Of a DNA stretch of 64,000 bases, positions 32,682 through 40,787 are shown one piece after another. How positions within the stretch are numbered: the first letter of the stretch is position 1; each line of letters starts with the position of its first letter. The position numbers and the translations under genes are program-made. The stretch is from Rhodoferax sp. Its GTDB lineage: Bacteria; Pseudomonadota; Gammaproteobacteria; Burkholderiales; Burkholderiaceae_C. The notes beneath the pieces are model-generated. The model was not told the origin of the DNA. It saw nothing but the letters and a program-made list of their open reading frames with translations, and did no database searches. Where the stretch lies: NCBI GenBank assembly GCA_008015235.1, contig SSFF01000004.1:277966-341965 (forward strand), given 5' to 3'.

Positions 32682-32909
32682 ATGCAGATTGACAAAGAAG
32701 TAGACACCCGCGGGCTCAACTGCCCCTTGCCCATCCTGAAAGCCAAGAAGGCGCTGGCGGAAATGCACAGTGGCCAGTTGCTCAAAGTGGTGGCCACCGA
32801 TGCTGGGTCCGTGCGCGACTTTCAGGCCTTTGCCAAGCAGACGGGCAATGAGCTGGTCGAGCAGCAAACTGCAGGAGAAGAGTACATCCACGTGCTGCGC
32901 AGACGCTGA
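32682..32909 (+). CDS. TusA-family sulfur carrier protein
   Basis: Seventy-five residues with the family motif CPLP around Cys14 (DTRGLNCPLPILKAKKAL). The Cys carries a persulfide in sulfur transfer, in tRNA thiolation (TusA) or in other sulfur pathways. It begins 10 bp after the NUDIX gene behind GAGGAA. TusA itself or a paralogue cannot be told apart here. Confidence 0.85.
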   Translation: MQIDKEVDTRGLNCPLPILKAKKALAEMHSGQLLKVVATDAGSVRDFQAFAKQTGNELVEQQTAGEEYIHVLRRR

Positions 32910-32932
32910 TTTTTTCAGCACTCACCAAACGA

Positions 32933-32956
32933 CAAGGCCACCCGAGGGTGGCCTTG
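32933..32956. terminator. Bidirectional terminator
   Basis: AAGGCCACCC and GGGTGGCCTT form a stem with a GA loop between the convergent TusA-family gene and valS. Confidence 0.7.
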
Positions 32957-32979
32957 TTGCTGAATGGCAGCGCTAGGGA

Positions 32980-35973
32980 TTAGCCCAGGCGCTGGAGCTG
33001 CTCGCGCACCTTGTCCAGCGTGGCGCTAAAGTCAGCCACGCGCTTGCGTTCCTGCTCCAGCACGGCGGGTGGCGCCTTGGCCACGAAAGCTTCGTTGCCG
33101 AGCTTGGCATTGGCCTTGGTGATCTGTTCTTCCAGGCGTGCCACTTCCTTGCCCAGGCGCAGTTTCTCGGCGGCCACGTCCACTTCCACAAAGAGGCAGA
33201 CACGGGCCTCACCCACCACGGCCACGGGGGCCGACTGGGCTGCCGCCTGCCATGCGGCTTCGGTGTCGAAGAGCTTGACTTCACTGAGCTTGGCCAAGGC
33301 CTGCAGCACGGCGGCCGATGACTGTAGGAAGGCTGCTTCGTCGGCAGTTTGTGCCACCACGAACAGCGGGAGGCGGGAGGCGGGCGATACGTTCATTTCA
33401 CCGCGCAGATTGCGGCAGGCGTCCACCAAAGCTTTGAGCTTGGCCACGTGGGCCATGGCCGCCGCGTCAATGCGCTCGGGCTGGCTCACGGGGTAGGCGG
33501 CAACCGAGATCGAGGGGCCGGCACGGCCTGCCACAGGGGCCACCTTCTGCCACAGCTCCTCAGAAATGAAGGGCGTGATGGGGTGGATCAGGCGCAGGAT
33601 GGTTTCCAGCGTGCGGATCAGGGTGCGGCGCGTGGCGCGCTTCTGCGCGTCGGTGCCGGTGTTGATCTGCACCTTGGCGATTTCCAGGTACCAGTCGCAG
33701 AACTCGTTCCACACGAAGTCGTAGATGGTGTTGGCCACGTTGTCCAGGCGGTAGTCGGCAAAGCCCTGGGCCACCTCGGCCTCCACCTTTTGCAGTAGCG
33801 ACACGATCCAGCGGTCGGCCTGGCTGAAGGCGAGGTAGGAACCGGTATCGCACGCGGCAGCGGCGTGCTCTTCCAGCCCGCAGTCCTGGCCTTCGCAGTT
33901 CATCAGCACGAAGCGCGTGGCGTTCCACAGCTTGTTGCAGAAGTTGCGGTAGCCCTCGCAGCGCTTGCTGTCGAAGTTGATGGAGCGGCCCAGCGAGGCC
34001 AGTGCCGCAAAGGTGAAACGCAGCGCGTCGGCACCGTAGGCAGGAATGCCTTCCGGGAACTCTTTTTCGGTGTTCTTGCGCACCGCGGGGGCGGTTTCGG
34101 GCTTGCGCAGGCCGGTGGTGCGCTTGTCCAGCAAGGGGGCGAGGGCAATGCCGTCGATCAGGTCCACCGGGTCGAGCACATTGCCTTCGGACTTGCTCAT
34201 CTTCTTGCCCTGCGCATCGCGCACCAGGCCGTGGATGTAGACGTGCTTGAACGGCACACGTCCGGTGAAGTGCTTGGTCATCATGATCATCCGGGCGACC
34301 CAGAAGAAGATGATGTCGTAGCCGGTGACCAGCACCGAGGAGGGCAGGTACAGGTTGTAGTCGTCGGTGGCACCGGTGCCCGCACCTTCATTGCCCCAGC
34401 CCATGGTGCTGAATGGAACCAGTGCGCTGGAGTACCAGGTGTCGAGCACGTCTTCATCGCGCTTCAAGGTCTTGCCGGGGGCCTTGGCCTGCGCCTCGGC
34501 TTCGTTGCGGGCCACGTAGACGTTGCCTTCTTCGTCGTACCAGGCCGGAATCTGGTGGCCCCACCACAGTTGGCGGCTGATGCACCAGTCCTGAATGTTG
34601 TTCATCCACTGGTTGTAGGTGTTGACCCAGTTCTCGGGCACGAACTTCACGTCGCCACCTGCTACGGCATCGATAGCGCCTTGCGCAATGCTGGTGCCGG
34701 AAGGGGCCGGTTTTGTCATGGAAACAAACCATTGGTCAGTGAGCATGGGCTCGATGACCTGGCCGGTGCGGGCGCAGCGCGGCACCATGAGCTTGTGTTT
34801 CTTCACTTCCACCAGGAAGCCGCCGGCCTCCAGGTCGGCCACCACCTTCTTGCGCGCCACGAAGCGGTCCAGTCCTTGTAAATCCGCGGGAATGAACTGG
34901 CGAGCTTCATGCAAGTCATAAGCACGACCTAATGTGGAACGCAAGCTTTCACGGATGGACTGCAAGTCAGCGTCTTTATGGACGATTTTTGCGTCCAGCG
35001 TCAGCACGCAGATCATGGGCAGTTGGTGGCGCTGGCCGACCTGGTAGTCGTTTTGGTCGTGCGCGGGCGTGACTTTGACCACGCCGGTACCAAATGCCTT
35101 GTCCACGTAGTCATCGGCGATGATGGGGATGTTTCGGTTGCAAAGTGGCAGTTTTACTTGTTTACCAATCAGATGCTGGTAGCGCTCGTCTTCGGGGTGA
35201 ACCATAACGGCCACGTCGCCGAGCATGGTTTCGGGGCGTGTTGTTGCCACCACCAAGCCCTGCACACTTTCGCCATTGACGGTCTGAGGGCCATCCACAA
35301 AGTCGTAGCGGATGTGCCACAGCGAGCCGTCTTCTTCTTCGCTCTCCACTTCCAGGTCGCTAACCGCGCTCATGAGGATCGGGTCCCAGTTCACCAGGCG
35401 CTTACCACGGTAGATAAGGCCTTGCTCATAGAGCTGGACAAAGGTCTCGGTCACCGTCTTAGACAGCTTGTCGTCCATGGTGAAGTATTCGCGGCTCCAG
35501 TCCACGCTGTCGCCCATGCGGCGCATCTGGCTGGTGATGATGTTGCCGCTCTTCTCCTTCCACTCCCACACCTTGGCGGTGAAGGCTTCGCGGCCCAGGT
35601 CGTGGCGGCTGATCTTCTGTTCCTGGAGCTGGCGCTCCACCACGATCTGGGTGGCGATGCCGGCGTGGTCGGTGCCCGGAATCCAGGCGGTGTTGAACCC
35701 GGCCATGCGGTGGTAGCGCGTGAGGCTGTCCATGATGGTCTGGTTGAACGCATGGCCCATGTGCAGGGTGCCAGTCACATTGGGCGGCGGCAGCTGGATG
35801 GCAAAGGACGGCGCACCCGCTTGCGGCGCCTGCGTGCCACGGAAACCGGCCACACCGTAGCCGCGCTTTTCCCACTCGGGGCCCCAGTGGGCTTCCAGGG
35901 CGGCCGGTTCAAACGATTTGGACAGGGATTGCAGGCCGGGTTGTTCAGGGGCTTTGGTGGCGTTGTCGGTCAT
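32980..35973 (-). CDS. valS: Valyl-tRNA synthetase
   Basis: Class I synthetase of 997 residues. Signature one is HMGH at 71-74 ([13 protein letters not shown]); signature two is KMSKS at 591-595. An editing domain lies between them, and the C-terminus ends in a coiled-coil tRNA-binding arm (about 925-995). It charges tRNA-Val. Length and domain order are normal for the family. Confidence 0.97.
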   Translation of the reverse strand: MTDNATKAPEQPGLQSLSKSFEPAALEAHWGPEWEKRGYGVAGFRGTQAPQAGAPSFAIQLPPPNVTGTLHMGHAFNQTIMDSLTRYHRMAGFNTAWIPGTDHAGIATQIVVERQLQEQKISRHDLGREAFTAKVWEWKEKSGNIITSQMRRMGDSVDWSREYFTMDDKLSKTVTETFVQLYEQGLIYRGKRLVNWDPILMSAVSDLEVESEEEDGSLWHIRYDFVDGPQTVNGESVQGLVVATTRPETMLGDVAVMVHPEDERYQHLIGKQVKLPLCNRNIPIIADDYVDKAFGTGVVKVTPAHDQNDYQVGQRHQLPMICVLTLDAKIVHKDADLQSIRESLRSTLGRAYDLHEARQFIPADLQGLDRFVARKKVVADLEAGGFLVEVKKHKLMVPRCARTGQVIEPMLTDQWFVSMTKPAPSGTSIAQGAIDAVAGGDVKFVPENWVNTYNQWMNNIQDWCISRQLWWGHQIPAWYDEEGNVYVARNEAEAQAKAPGKTLKRDEDVLDTWYSSALVPFSTMGWGNEGAGTGATDDYNLYLPSSVLVTGYDIIFFWVARMIMMTKHFTGRVPFKHVYIHGLVRDAQGKKMSKSEGNVLDPVDLIDGIALAPLLDKRTTGLRKPETAPAVRKNTEKEFPEGIPAYGADALRFTFAALASLGRSINFDSKRCEGYRNFCNKLWNATRFVLMNCEGQDCGLEEHAAAACDTGSYLAFSQADRWIVSLLQKVEAEVAQGFADYRLDNVANTIYDFVWNEFCDWYLEIAKVQINTGTDAQKRATRRTLIRTLETILRLIHPITPFISEELWQKVAPVAGRAGPSISVAAYPVSQPERIDAAAMAHVAKLKALVDACRNLRGEMNVSPASRLPLFVVAQTADEAAFLQSSAAVLQALAKLSEVKLFDTEAAWQAAAQSAPVAVVGEARVCLFVEVDVAAEKLRLGKEVARLEEQITKANAKLGNEAFVAKAPPAVLEQERKRVADFSATLDKVREQLQRLG

Positions 35974-36051
35974 GGTGATCGTCGCGTGGGTACGTTGCAG
36001 GCGGAACCTGCCATTTTACGGGCTGCGTGCCGCCCGCAGCCCCAGGAGTAC

Positions 36052-36999
36052 TCAGCGGGCGCTGCGCAGGGGCATCAGCGTGCCGACCAGGTGGGTTTGT
36101 GCGCTGTCGGTGCCGTCGGGAGCCAGTATCTGCAACGCAAAACGCTGGCCTTTCTTTTCCGGCTCAGCGTACAAGGCCACGCGCGAAGGCAGGGGCAGGG
36201 GGCGCTTGAACTGTACGTCCAGCACAAAGGGGGTGGGCAGCGGCTGGTGTTGGCGCAGCACGTCCAGGCAGCGCGCGGCGCTGTACAGCCCGTGGGCGAT
36301 GGCACTGCGTTGGCCCAGCAGCCGGGCGCTCCAGTCCGAGAGGTGAATCGGGTTGAAGTCGCGCACCGGTACGGCAAAGCGACGCCCGGCATCCATCGCC
36401 ACGTCCCATTCGGCGATGGGCTCGCCAGTCAGTTCCGTCCGCGCGGACGGGGCGCGCCGCGCCTTGTCGCTGCGCACCGGGTACAAGTAGGTGCTTTGTT
36501 CACGCCATACCACCCGGCCCTGCACGCGGGCTTCGGTGTGCAGGGTAAAGCTCGGCCCTTTGGCGCTAGCGTCGATTCCGTCGAGTGTGCAGGCAAAGTC
36601 CAGCACCGTGTCGGGCGCCACGGTGTCCAGCATTTCGGTGCGGTTGGCCAGGTGCACCAGACCGAGCAAGGGCAGGGGAAAGCGCGCGTGGCTCAGTATC
36701 GCCAAGTGCAGCGGCATGGCCATGGCGTGGATGAACAGGGGCGGCAGTGCAAACGTGTAGTAGGGCGCGGGGGCCGGCGGCACGCAGATGCTGGCAGCCG
36801 GGTTGTGGTCTTCGCACAGCTCGATGTAGCTGCGCAGCGCGGCAGGCTGGGCACGGGCCCCCGACCACTGGGCCGTGAACTGGGGCAAGTCCGCGGGCAG
36901 CGCGCCGTTCCAGCGCCGCAGCAGGGCGCGTGCCAAGGCCTTCCACGGACGTGGTGCTGTGTCGTAAGTCAGTACAACCGGAGAAGCAGGGTGACCCAT
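36052..36999 (-). CDS. MaoC-type hot-dog dehydratase-like protein
   Basis: Protein of 315 residues. The frame stays open to 37521, but that would run through yaaA; the ATG at 36999 (MGHPASPVVLTYD) is chosen. The C-terminal part contains a MaoC-like hydratase motif (VRDFNPIHLSDWSARLLG, IAHGLYSAARCLD), with Asp and His positions expected for enoyl-CoA hydration. It may act on acyl-CoA or acyl-ACP substrates. Divergent from yaaA. Confidence 0.75.
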   Translation of the reverse strand: MGHPASPVVLTYDTAPRPWKALARALLRRWNGALPADLPQFTAQWSGARAQPAALRSYIELCEDHNPAASICVPPAPAPYYTFALPPLFIHAMAMPLHLAILSHARFPLPLLGLVHLANRTEMLDTVAPDTVLDFACTLDGIDASAKGPSFTLHTEARVQGRVVWREQSTYLYPVRSDKARRAPSARTELTGEPIAEWDVAMDAGRRFAVPVRDFNPIHLSDWSARLLGQRSAIAHGLYSAARCLDVLRQHQPLPTPFVLDVQFKRPLPLPSRVALYAEPEKKGQRFALQILAPDGTDSAQTHLVGTLMPLRSAR

Positions 37000-37059
37000 C
37001 GCAAAAGGAATTAGGGGCAGTGCTCCGCAGGGGCGGGCACGGATTTCCGATAATACGGC

Positions 37060-37836
37060 ATGCTTTTTGTTCTCTCGCCAGCCAAGTCGCTGGACTACGA
37101 GGCCCCTGGCCCGGCAGTCACCCCCACCTCCACCCAGTTCAATGCCCAGAGCAAGCAGCTCATCGGCCTGCTGCGCGCCCTGTCGGTGCAGCAGGTGGCC
37201 GAGCTGATGGACCTGAGCGACAAGCTCGCTGCCCTCAATGTGGCGCGGTATGGCGCCTGGTCGAGCCGTGCCACGGCGAAAAACGCCCGACCTGCGGTGC
37301 TGGCATTCGACGGTGATGTCTACGATGGCCTTTCGGCACGGTCGATGACGGTGGATGACCTGCATTGGGCGCAGGAACACCTGTGTATCCTCAGCGGTCT
37401 GTACGGCGTGTTGCGTCCGCTGGACCTCATGCAGCCCTACCGCCTGGAAATGGGCACCGCCCTGGCCAACCCGCTGGGCAAGAACCTGTACCAGTTCTGG
37501 GGCGACAGCTTGGCGAAACACCTGAACCAGCGGCTCAAGTCTGACGGCAGTGGGGTGTTGGTGAACCTGGCCTCGCAGGAGTACTTCAAAGCCGTGGACA
37601 CCCCGGCGCTCAAAGCGCGCGTGGTCGAATGTGTTTTCCAGGACTTCAAGAACGGGCAGTACAAGGTCATCAGCTTCAATGCCAAGCGCGCCCGCGGCAT
37701 GATGGCGCGCTTTGTCATCACGCAGCGGCTGAGGCGGCCGGAAGACTTGCGTGCTTTCGATGCCGATGGTTACGAATGGGACAAGGGCGCCAGCGGCGAC
37801 AATACCCTCGTATTTCGGCGCAAAGTCAGCGCCTGA
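37060..37836 (+). CDS. yaaA: Peroxide-stress protein YaaA
   Basis: Protein of 258 residues, the usual length. It begins MLFVLSPAKSLDYEAP and contains GLYGVLRPLDLMQPYRLEMG and NLASQEYFKAV, all characteristic of the YaaA/DUF328 family. In E. coli it limits free iron and DNA damage under hydrogen peroxide. Confidence 0.93.
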   Translation: MLFVLSPAKSLDYEAPGPAVTPTSTQFNAQSKQLIGLLRALSVQQVAELMDLSDKLAALNVARYGAWSSRATAKNARPAVLAFDGDVYDGLSARSMTVDDLHWAQEHLCILSGLYGVLRPLDLMQPYRLEMGTALANPLGKNLYQFWGDSLAKHLNQRLKSDGSGVLVNLASQEYFKAVDTPALKARVVECVFQDFKNGQYKVISFNAKRARGMMARFVITQRLRRPEDLRAFDADGYEWDKGASGDNTLVFRRKVSA

Positions 37837-37858
37837 TTCACGAATTTATAAAAAAACT

Positions 37859-37910
37859 GGGCTCTGGCCCGCAAAGAATAAGCGTGGTTAGCTATGAAAG
37901 TAATAGCGAA
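37859..37910 (+). repeat. Interspersed repeat, copy 6 (supplies a start codon)
   Basis: Divergent copy whose right half, AGCTATGAAAGTAATAGC, contains the ATG and first codons of the downstream hydrolase. Confidence 0.55.
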
Positions 37911-38823
37911 CAATCTGGAATTTGAGGTCGAGGACAGTGCCAGCATCAATCCGCAGGATGCCGATTTGCAGGCGCGTCCGGTGGTGGTGCTCATCATGGG
38001 CTTAGGGATGCAGCTGGTGGCCTGGCCGGATAACTTTGTCAGCGACCTGGTGGATGCCGGTTTTCGTGTCATTCGCTTCGACAACCGCGACATCGGCCTG
38101 AGCAGTCATCTGGATGCCTTTGGTCGGCCCAATATCCTGTGGGAAGCCCTCAAGCACAAGCTGGGTCTGCGCAACAAGGCTCCCTACAGCCTGGCCGACA
38201 TGGCTACTGACACACTGGGTATCCTGGATGCCATGGGCATCAAGCGCGCCCACATCGTGGGGGTCAGCATGGGCGGCATGATCGCCCAGCGTGTGACCAT
38301 CGCCGCGCCTGGCCGGGTGCTGAGCCTGACCAGCATCATGAGTTCCAGTGGCGCCCGTGGCTTGCCGCAGCCCGACAAGAGAATCACGCGCCTGCTGACC
38401 CGCCGTCCGGCGGGCAGCGGCATGGAGGCCTTGGTGGCGCACAGTGTCAAGCTGTTCCAGGCCATCGGCAGCCCAGCCTACCCGACCTCGGAAGAAGAAT
38501 TGCATGCGCGGGTACTGGCGGCGGCCCAGCGCAGCACCCACCCGATGGGTATCCTGCGGCAGATGGTGGCGATCGTTGCCGACCGCGATCGGGCCGAGCA
38601 GCTGCGCAGCATCCAATGTCCGACCCTGGTGGTGCACGGTGATGCCGACCCGCTGGTGCCTGTGGCCCATGGGCAGGATACCGCCCAGCGCATTATCGGT
38701 GCGCGCATGGTGACCATCGAAGGCATGGGCCACGACCTGCCGCCCGAACCTGTCACCCAGATCCTCAACGCCCTGATTCCCCACCTGCAACAGGCCCAGC
38801 GCAAGGCCCAGCACGCTGAATGA
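37894..38823 (+). CDS. Alpha/beta hydrolase
   Basis: Protein of 309 residues. The nucleophile Ser125 is in GVSMGGM, the acid is in [11 protein letters not shown] near residue 250, and the His is in MGHDLPP near 277; an oxyanion-type LIMGLGMQ lies near 34-40. Probably an esterase or a related hydrolase of unknown substrate. The ATG lies in a copy of the interspersed repeat, so the first few residues (MKVIA) are repeat-encoded. Confidence 0.85.
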   Translation: MKVIANNLEFEVEDSASINPQDADLQARPVVVLIMGLGMQLVAWPDNFVSDLVDAGFRVIRFDNRDIGLSSHLDAFGRPNILWEALKHKLGLRNKAPYSLADMATDTLGILDAMGIKRAHIVGVSMGGMIAQRVTIAAPGRVLSLTSIMSSSGARGLPQPDKRITRLLTRRPAGSGMEALVAHSVKLFQAIGSPAYPTSEEELHARVLAAAQRSTHPMGILRQMVAIVADRDRAEQLRSIQCPTLVVHGDADPLVPVAHGQDTAQRIIGARMVTIEGMGHDLPPEPVTQILNALIPHLQQAQRKAQHAE

Positions 38824-38833
38824 GGCAGTACCC

Positions 38834-39709
38834 ATGAGCAATCCCAATACCCCCGAACAGTCGCAGCTGGGCCGCTCCTCGGCCTACATCGACCAGCTCG
38901 ACCCCAGCTTGCTGTTTCCGATCTCGCGCACACCGAAGCGCGCCGAGATTGGCCTCACCGGCGCCTTGCCCTTCATGGGGGCGGACCTGTGGACGGCGTT
39001 CGAACTGAGCTGGCTGAACCCGCGTGGCAAGCCGCAAGTGGCGTTGGCGCATTTCACCATTCCGGCGGACACACCCAACATCATCGAGAGCAAGTCGTTC
39101 AAGCTCTACCTCAACAGCTTCAACAACACCCGCTTTGCCGATGTCGATGCGGTGAGGGCCCAGCTGCGCACTGACCTCACCGAGGCCCTGTGGCGTGGCG
39201 GCCCGGCCGCAGCGGGCGGGTCGCTTGGGGTGCGCGTCATTGGTGCCGACATGTTCGACCGTGAACCGATTTACGAGCTCGACGGCCTGAGCCTGGACCG
39301 GCTTGACGTGGAGTGCACGCACTACCAGCCTGCCCCCGAGCTGCTGCGTCTGGCGCCCGTGGAGGACGAAGAGGGTGAAGCCCCGGTCAGCGAAGTGCTG
39401 ACCAGCAACCTGCTCAAGAGCAACTGCCTGGTCACGGGCCAGCCCGACTGGGGCAGCGTGCAGATCAGCTACACCGGCGCCCAGATCGAACACGAGGGTC
39501 TGCTGCAGTACCTGGTGAGCTTTCGCAACCACAACGAATTCCACGAACAGTGCGTCGAGCGTATCTTCATGGACATCTGGACGCGCTGCAAACCGACCCG
39601 GCTGGCGGTCTATGCGCGCTACACGCGCCGCGGCGGGCTCGACATCAACCCGTTCCGCACCAGCTACGCCCAGGTGCTGCCGGGCAACTTCCGCACCGGC
39701 CGCCAATAA
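38834..39709 (+). CDS. queF: 7-cyano-7-deazaguanine reductase
   Basis: Protein of 291 residues, the long (E. coli-type) form. The substrate-binding motif is [17 protein letters not shown] (Glu85 onward) and the catalytic Cys198 is in [12 protein letters not shown]. It reduces preQ0 to preQ1 with NADPH for queuosine in tRNA. It follows the hydrolase by 10 bp and is probably co-transcribed with it. Confidence 0.95.
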   Translation: MSNPNTPEQSQLGRSSAYIDQLDPSLLFPISRTPKRAEIGLTGALPFMGADLWTAFELSWLNPRGKPQVALAHFTIPADTPNIIESKSFKLYLNSFNNTRFADVDAVRAQLRTDLTEALWRGGPAAAGGSLGVRVIGADMFDREPIYELDGLSLDRLDVECTHYQPAPELLRLAPVEDEEGEAPVSEVLTSNLLKSNCLVTGQPDWGSVQISYTGAQIEHEGLLQYLVSFRNHNEFHEQCVERIFMDIWTRCKPTRLAVYARYTRRGGLDINPFRTSYAQVLPGNFRTGRQ

Positions 39710-39774
39710 TTCCATTTCAAAATCATCCGTGGCGTTGTTGCTTCGCCTGGCCACGAATGATTTGGAAACGGAAT
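39709..39774. repeat. 25-bp-arm inverted repeat after queF
   Basis: Arms at 39709-39733 and 39750-39774 match at 22 of 25 positions around a 16-base loop. It begins on the last base of the queF stop codon. It could act as a terminator-like hairpin or be a small palindromic repeat element. Confidence 0.6.
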
Positions 39775-39790
39775 AAGGCAGGGATCGCAG

Positions 39791-39838
39791 CCGCTATCTT
39801 TTTGCTAGCTGTTTACGCAATACCTATGCGGGCTGGTG
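39791..39838 (-). repeat. Interspersed repeat, copy 7
   Basis: Well-conserved copy on the minus strand (AGCCCGC...GCGTAAACAGCTAGC...GATAGC) between queF and the hydratase gene. Confidence 0.7.
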
Positions 39839-39844
39839 CCATAT

Positions 39845-40333
39845 TTACACCAAAACAATGCGGGGTGCCGCAATGCGGGCACGGCGCACCTTCTGGCTCG
39901 GTGCCAGCACCCGGGCCACACCGCTGAGCACCTGGGCACCGTTCTGGTTCTGGATCAGGCAGTCCAACTCCACCGCTTTCTTTACCGGGTCCTTGCTGCG
40001 CACCGTCACCGTTACGGTCAGGGTGTCGCCCACGTGCACGGGCCGGGCAAAGTGCAGGCTCTGGTCCATGTAGATGGTGCCCGGGCCCGGGAACTCGGTG
40101 CCCAGCAGGGCCGAGATCAGTGCGCCCTCCAGCATGCCGTGGGCAATGATGTCGTGGAACAGGGTGCCGGCTGCGTACTGTGCGTCCAGGTGGGCTGGGT
40201 TGGTGTCGCCCGACACCGCCGCAAAGGCGCGGATGTCGTCCAGGCCCAGGCTGCGCACCAGTCGGGCGCTCTGGCCGATCTGCAGTTCGTCGAAGGTGAA
40301 GTTCTCAAGAATTTCGCTGGAGGTTTCGGTCAT
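39845..40333 (-). CDS. (R)-specific enoyl-CoA hydratase-like (MaoC/PhaJ)
   Basis: Protein of 162 residues with the hot-dog hydratase motif: Asp in SGDTNPAHLD and His in FHDIIAHGMLEGALIS, the pattern of PhaJ and related MaoC proteins. It hydrates trans-2-enoyl-CoA, possibly feeding polyhydroxyalkanoate synthesis. Single domain of normal length. Confidence 0.82.
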   Translation of the reverse strand: MTETSSEILENFTFDELQIGQSARLVRSLGLDDIRAFAAVSGDTNPAHLDAQYAAGTLFHDIIAHGMLEGALISALLGTEFPGPGTIYMDQSLHFARPVHVGDTLTVTVTVRSKDPVKKAVELDCLIQNQNGAQVLSGVARVLAPSQKVRRARIAAPRIVLV

Positions 40334-40348
40334 GGTGCTCAGATGGGG

Positions 40349-40771
40349 TCAATGGGGCCGCACTGCATGCTGGCCCAGCAGCTGCCGTGCCAGCGCCTGG
40401 TCGGTACCGGCAATGTGTTGTACCAGCCAGTCGTGCAGGTAGGTGCGGATGCGCATGGCGGCTTGCAGGTCGCCCCAGTCTTCGCGCTGGGTCTCCATTT
40501 CGACAATGCGGGTGAAGAAGCGCTGGTGCATGGCCATGTGTTCCTCCAACTGGGCATAGTCGTGGGCCAGGCGCTGCATCAGTTCTTCTTCGGCGCTGAA
40601 GTGGTACTGCACGTAGTCCTTGAGTTGGGGCAGTAGTTCGTCCAGGGCCCGGTGGGTCTGGCCGGTCGCACACAGGGAGTCGAAGGTCTCGATGCGTGCG
40701 ATCAGCGCCTTGTGCTGCTCGTCCATCAGCGGCACACCGGTGGTCAGGGATGTATTCCAGAGTTTGGACAT
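40349..40771 (-). CDS. Bacteriohemerythrin
   Basis: Protein of 140 residues from the ATG at 40771. All ligands of a hemerythrin di-iron site are present: His20, His57, Glu61, His78, His82, His119, Asp124. It binds oxygen reversibly, as store or sensor. Its start is only 17 bp after the stop of the GGDEF-EAL gene, so the two are one operon, suggesting oxygen input to c-di-GMP control. Confidence 0.9.
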   Translation of the reverse strand: MSKLWNTSLTTGVPLMDEQHKALIARIETFDSLCATGQTHRALDELLPQLKDYVQYHFSAEEELMQRLAHDYAQLEEHMAMHQRFFTRIVEMETQREDWGDLQAAMRIRTYLHDWLVQHIAGTDQALARQLLGQHAVRPH

Positions 40772-40787
40772 GGCCTGACCCTTTTCT

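Noticed and set aside
34660..34715. Repeat-like sequence in valS (GCTAC, GATAGCG, CTTGCGCAAT)
   Set aside because: It resembles the interspersed repeat, but it encodes a segment ([10 protein letters not shown]) that I expect in normal ValS of this group, so chance similarity is likelier.
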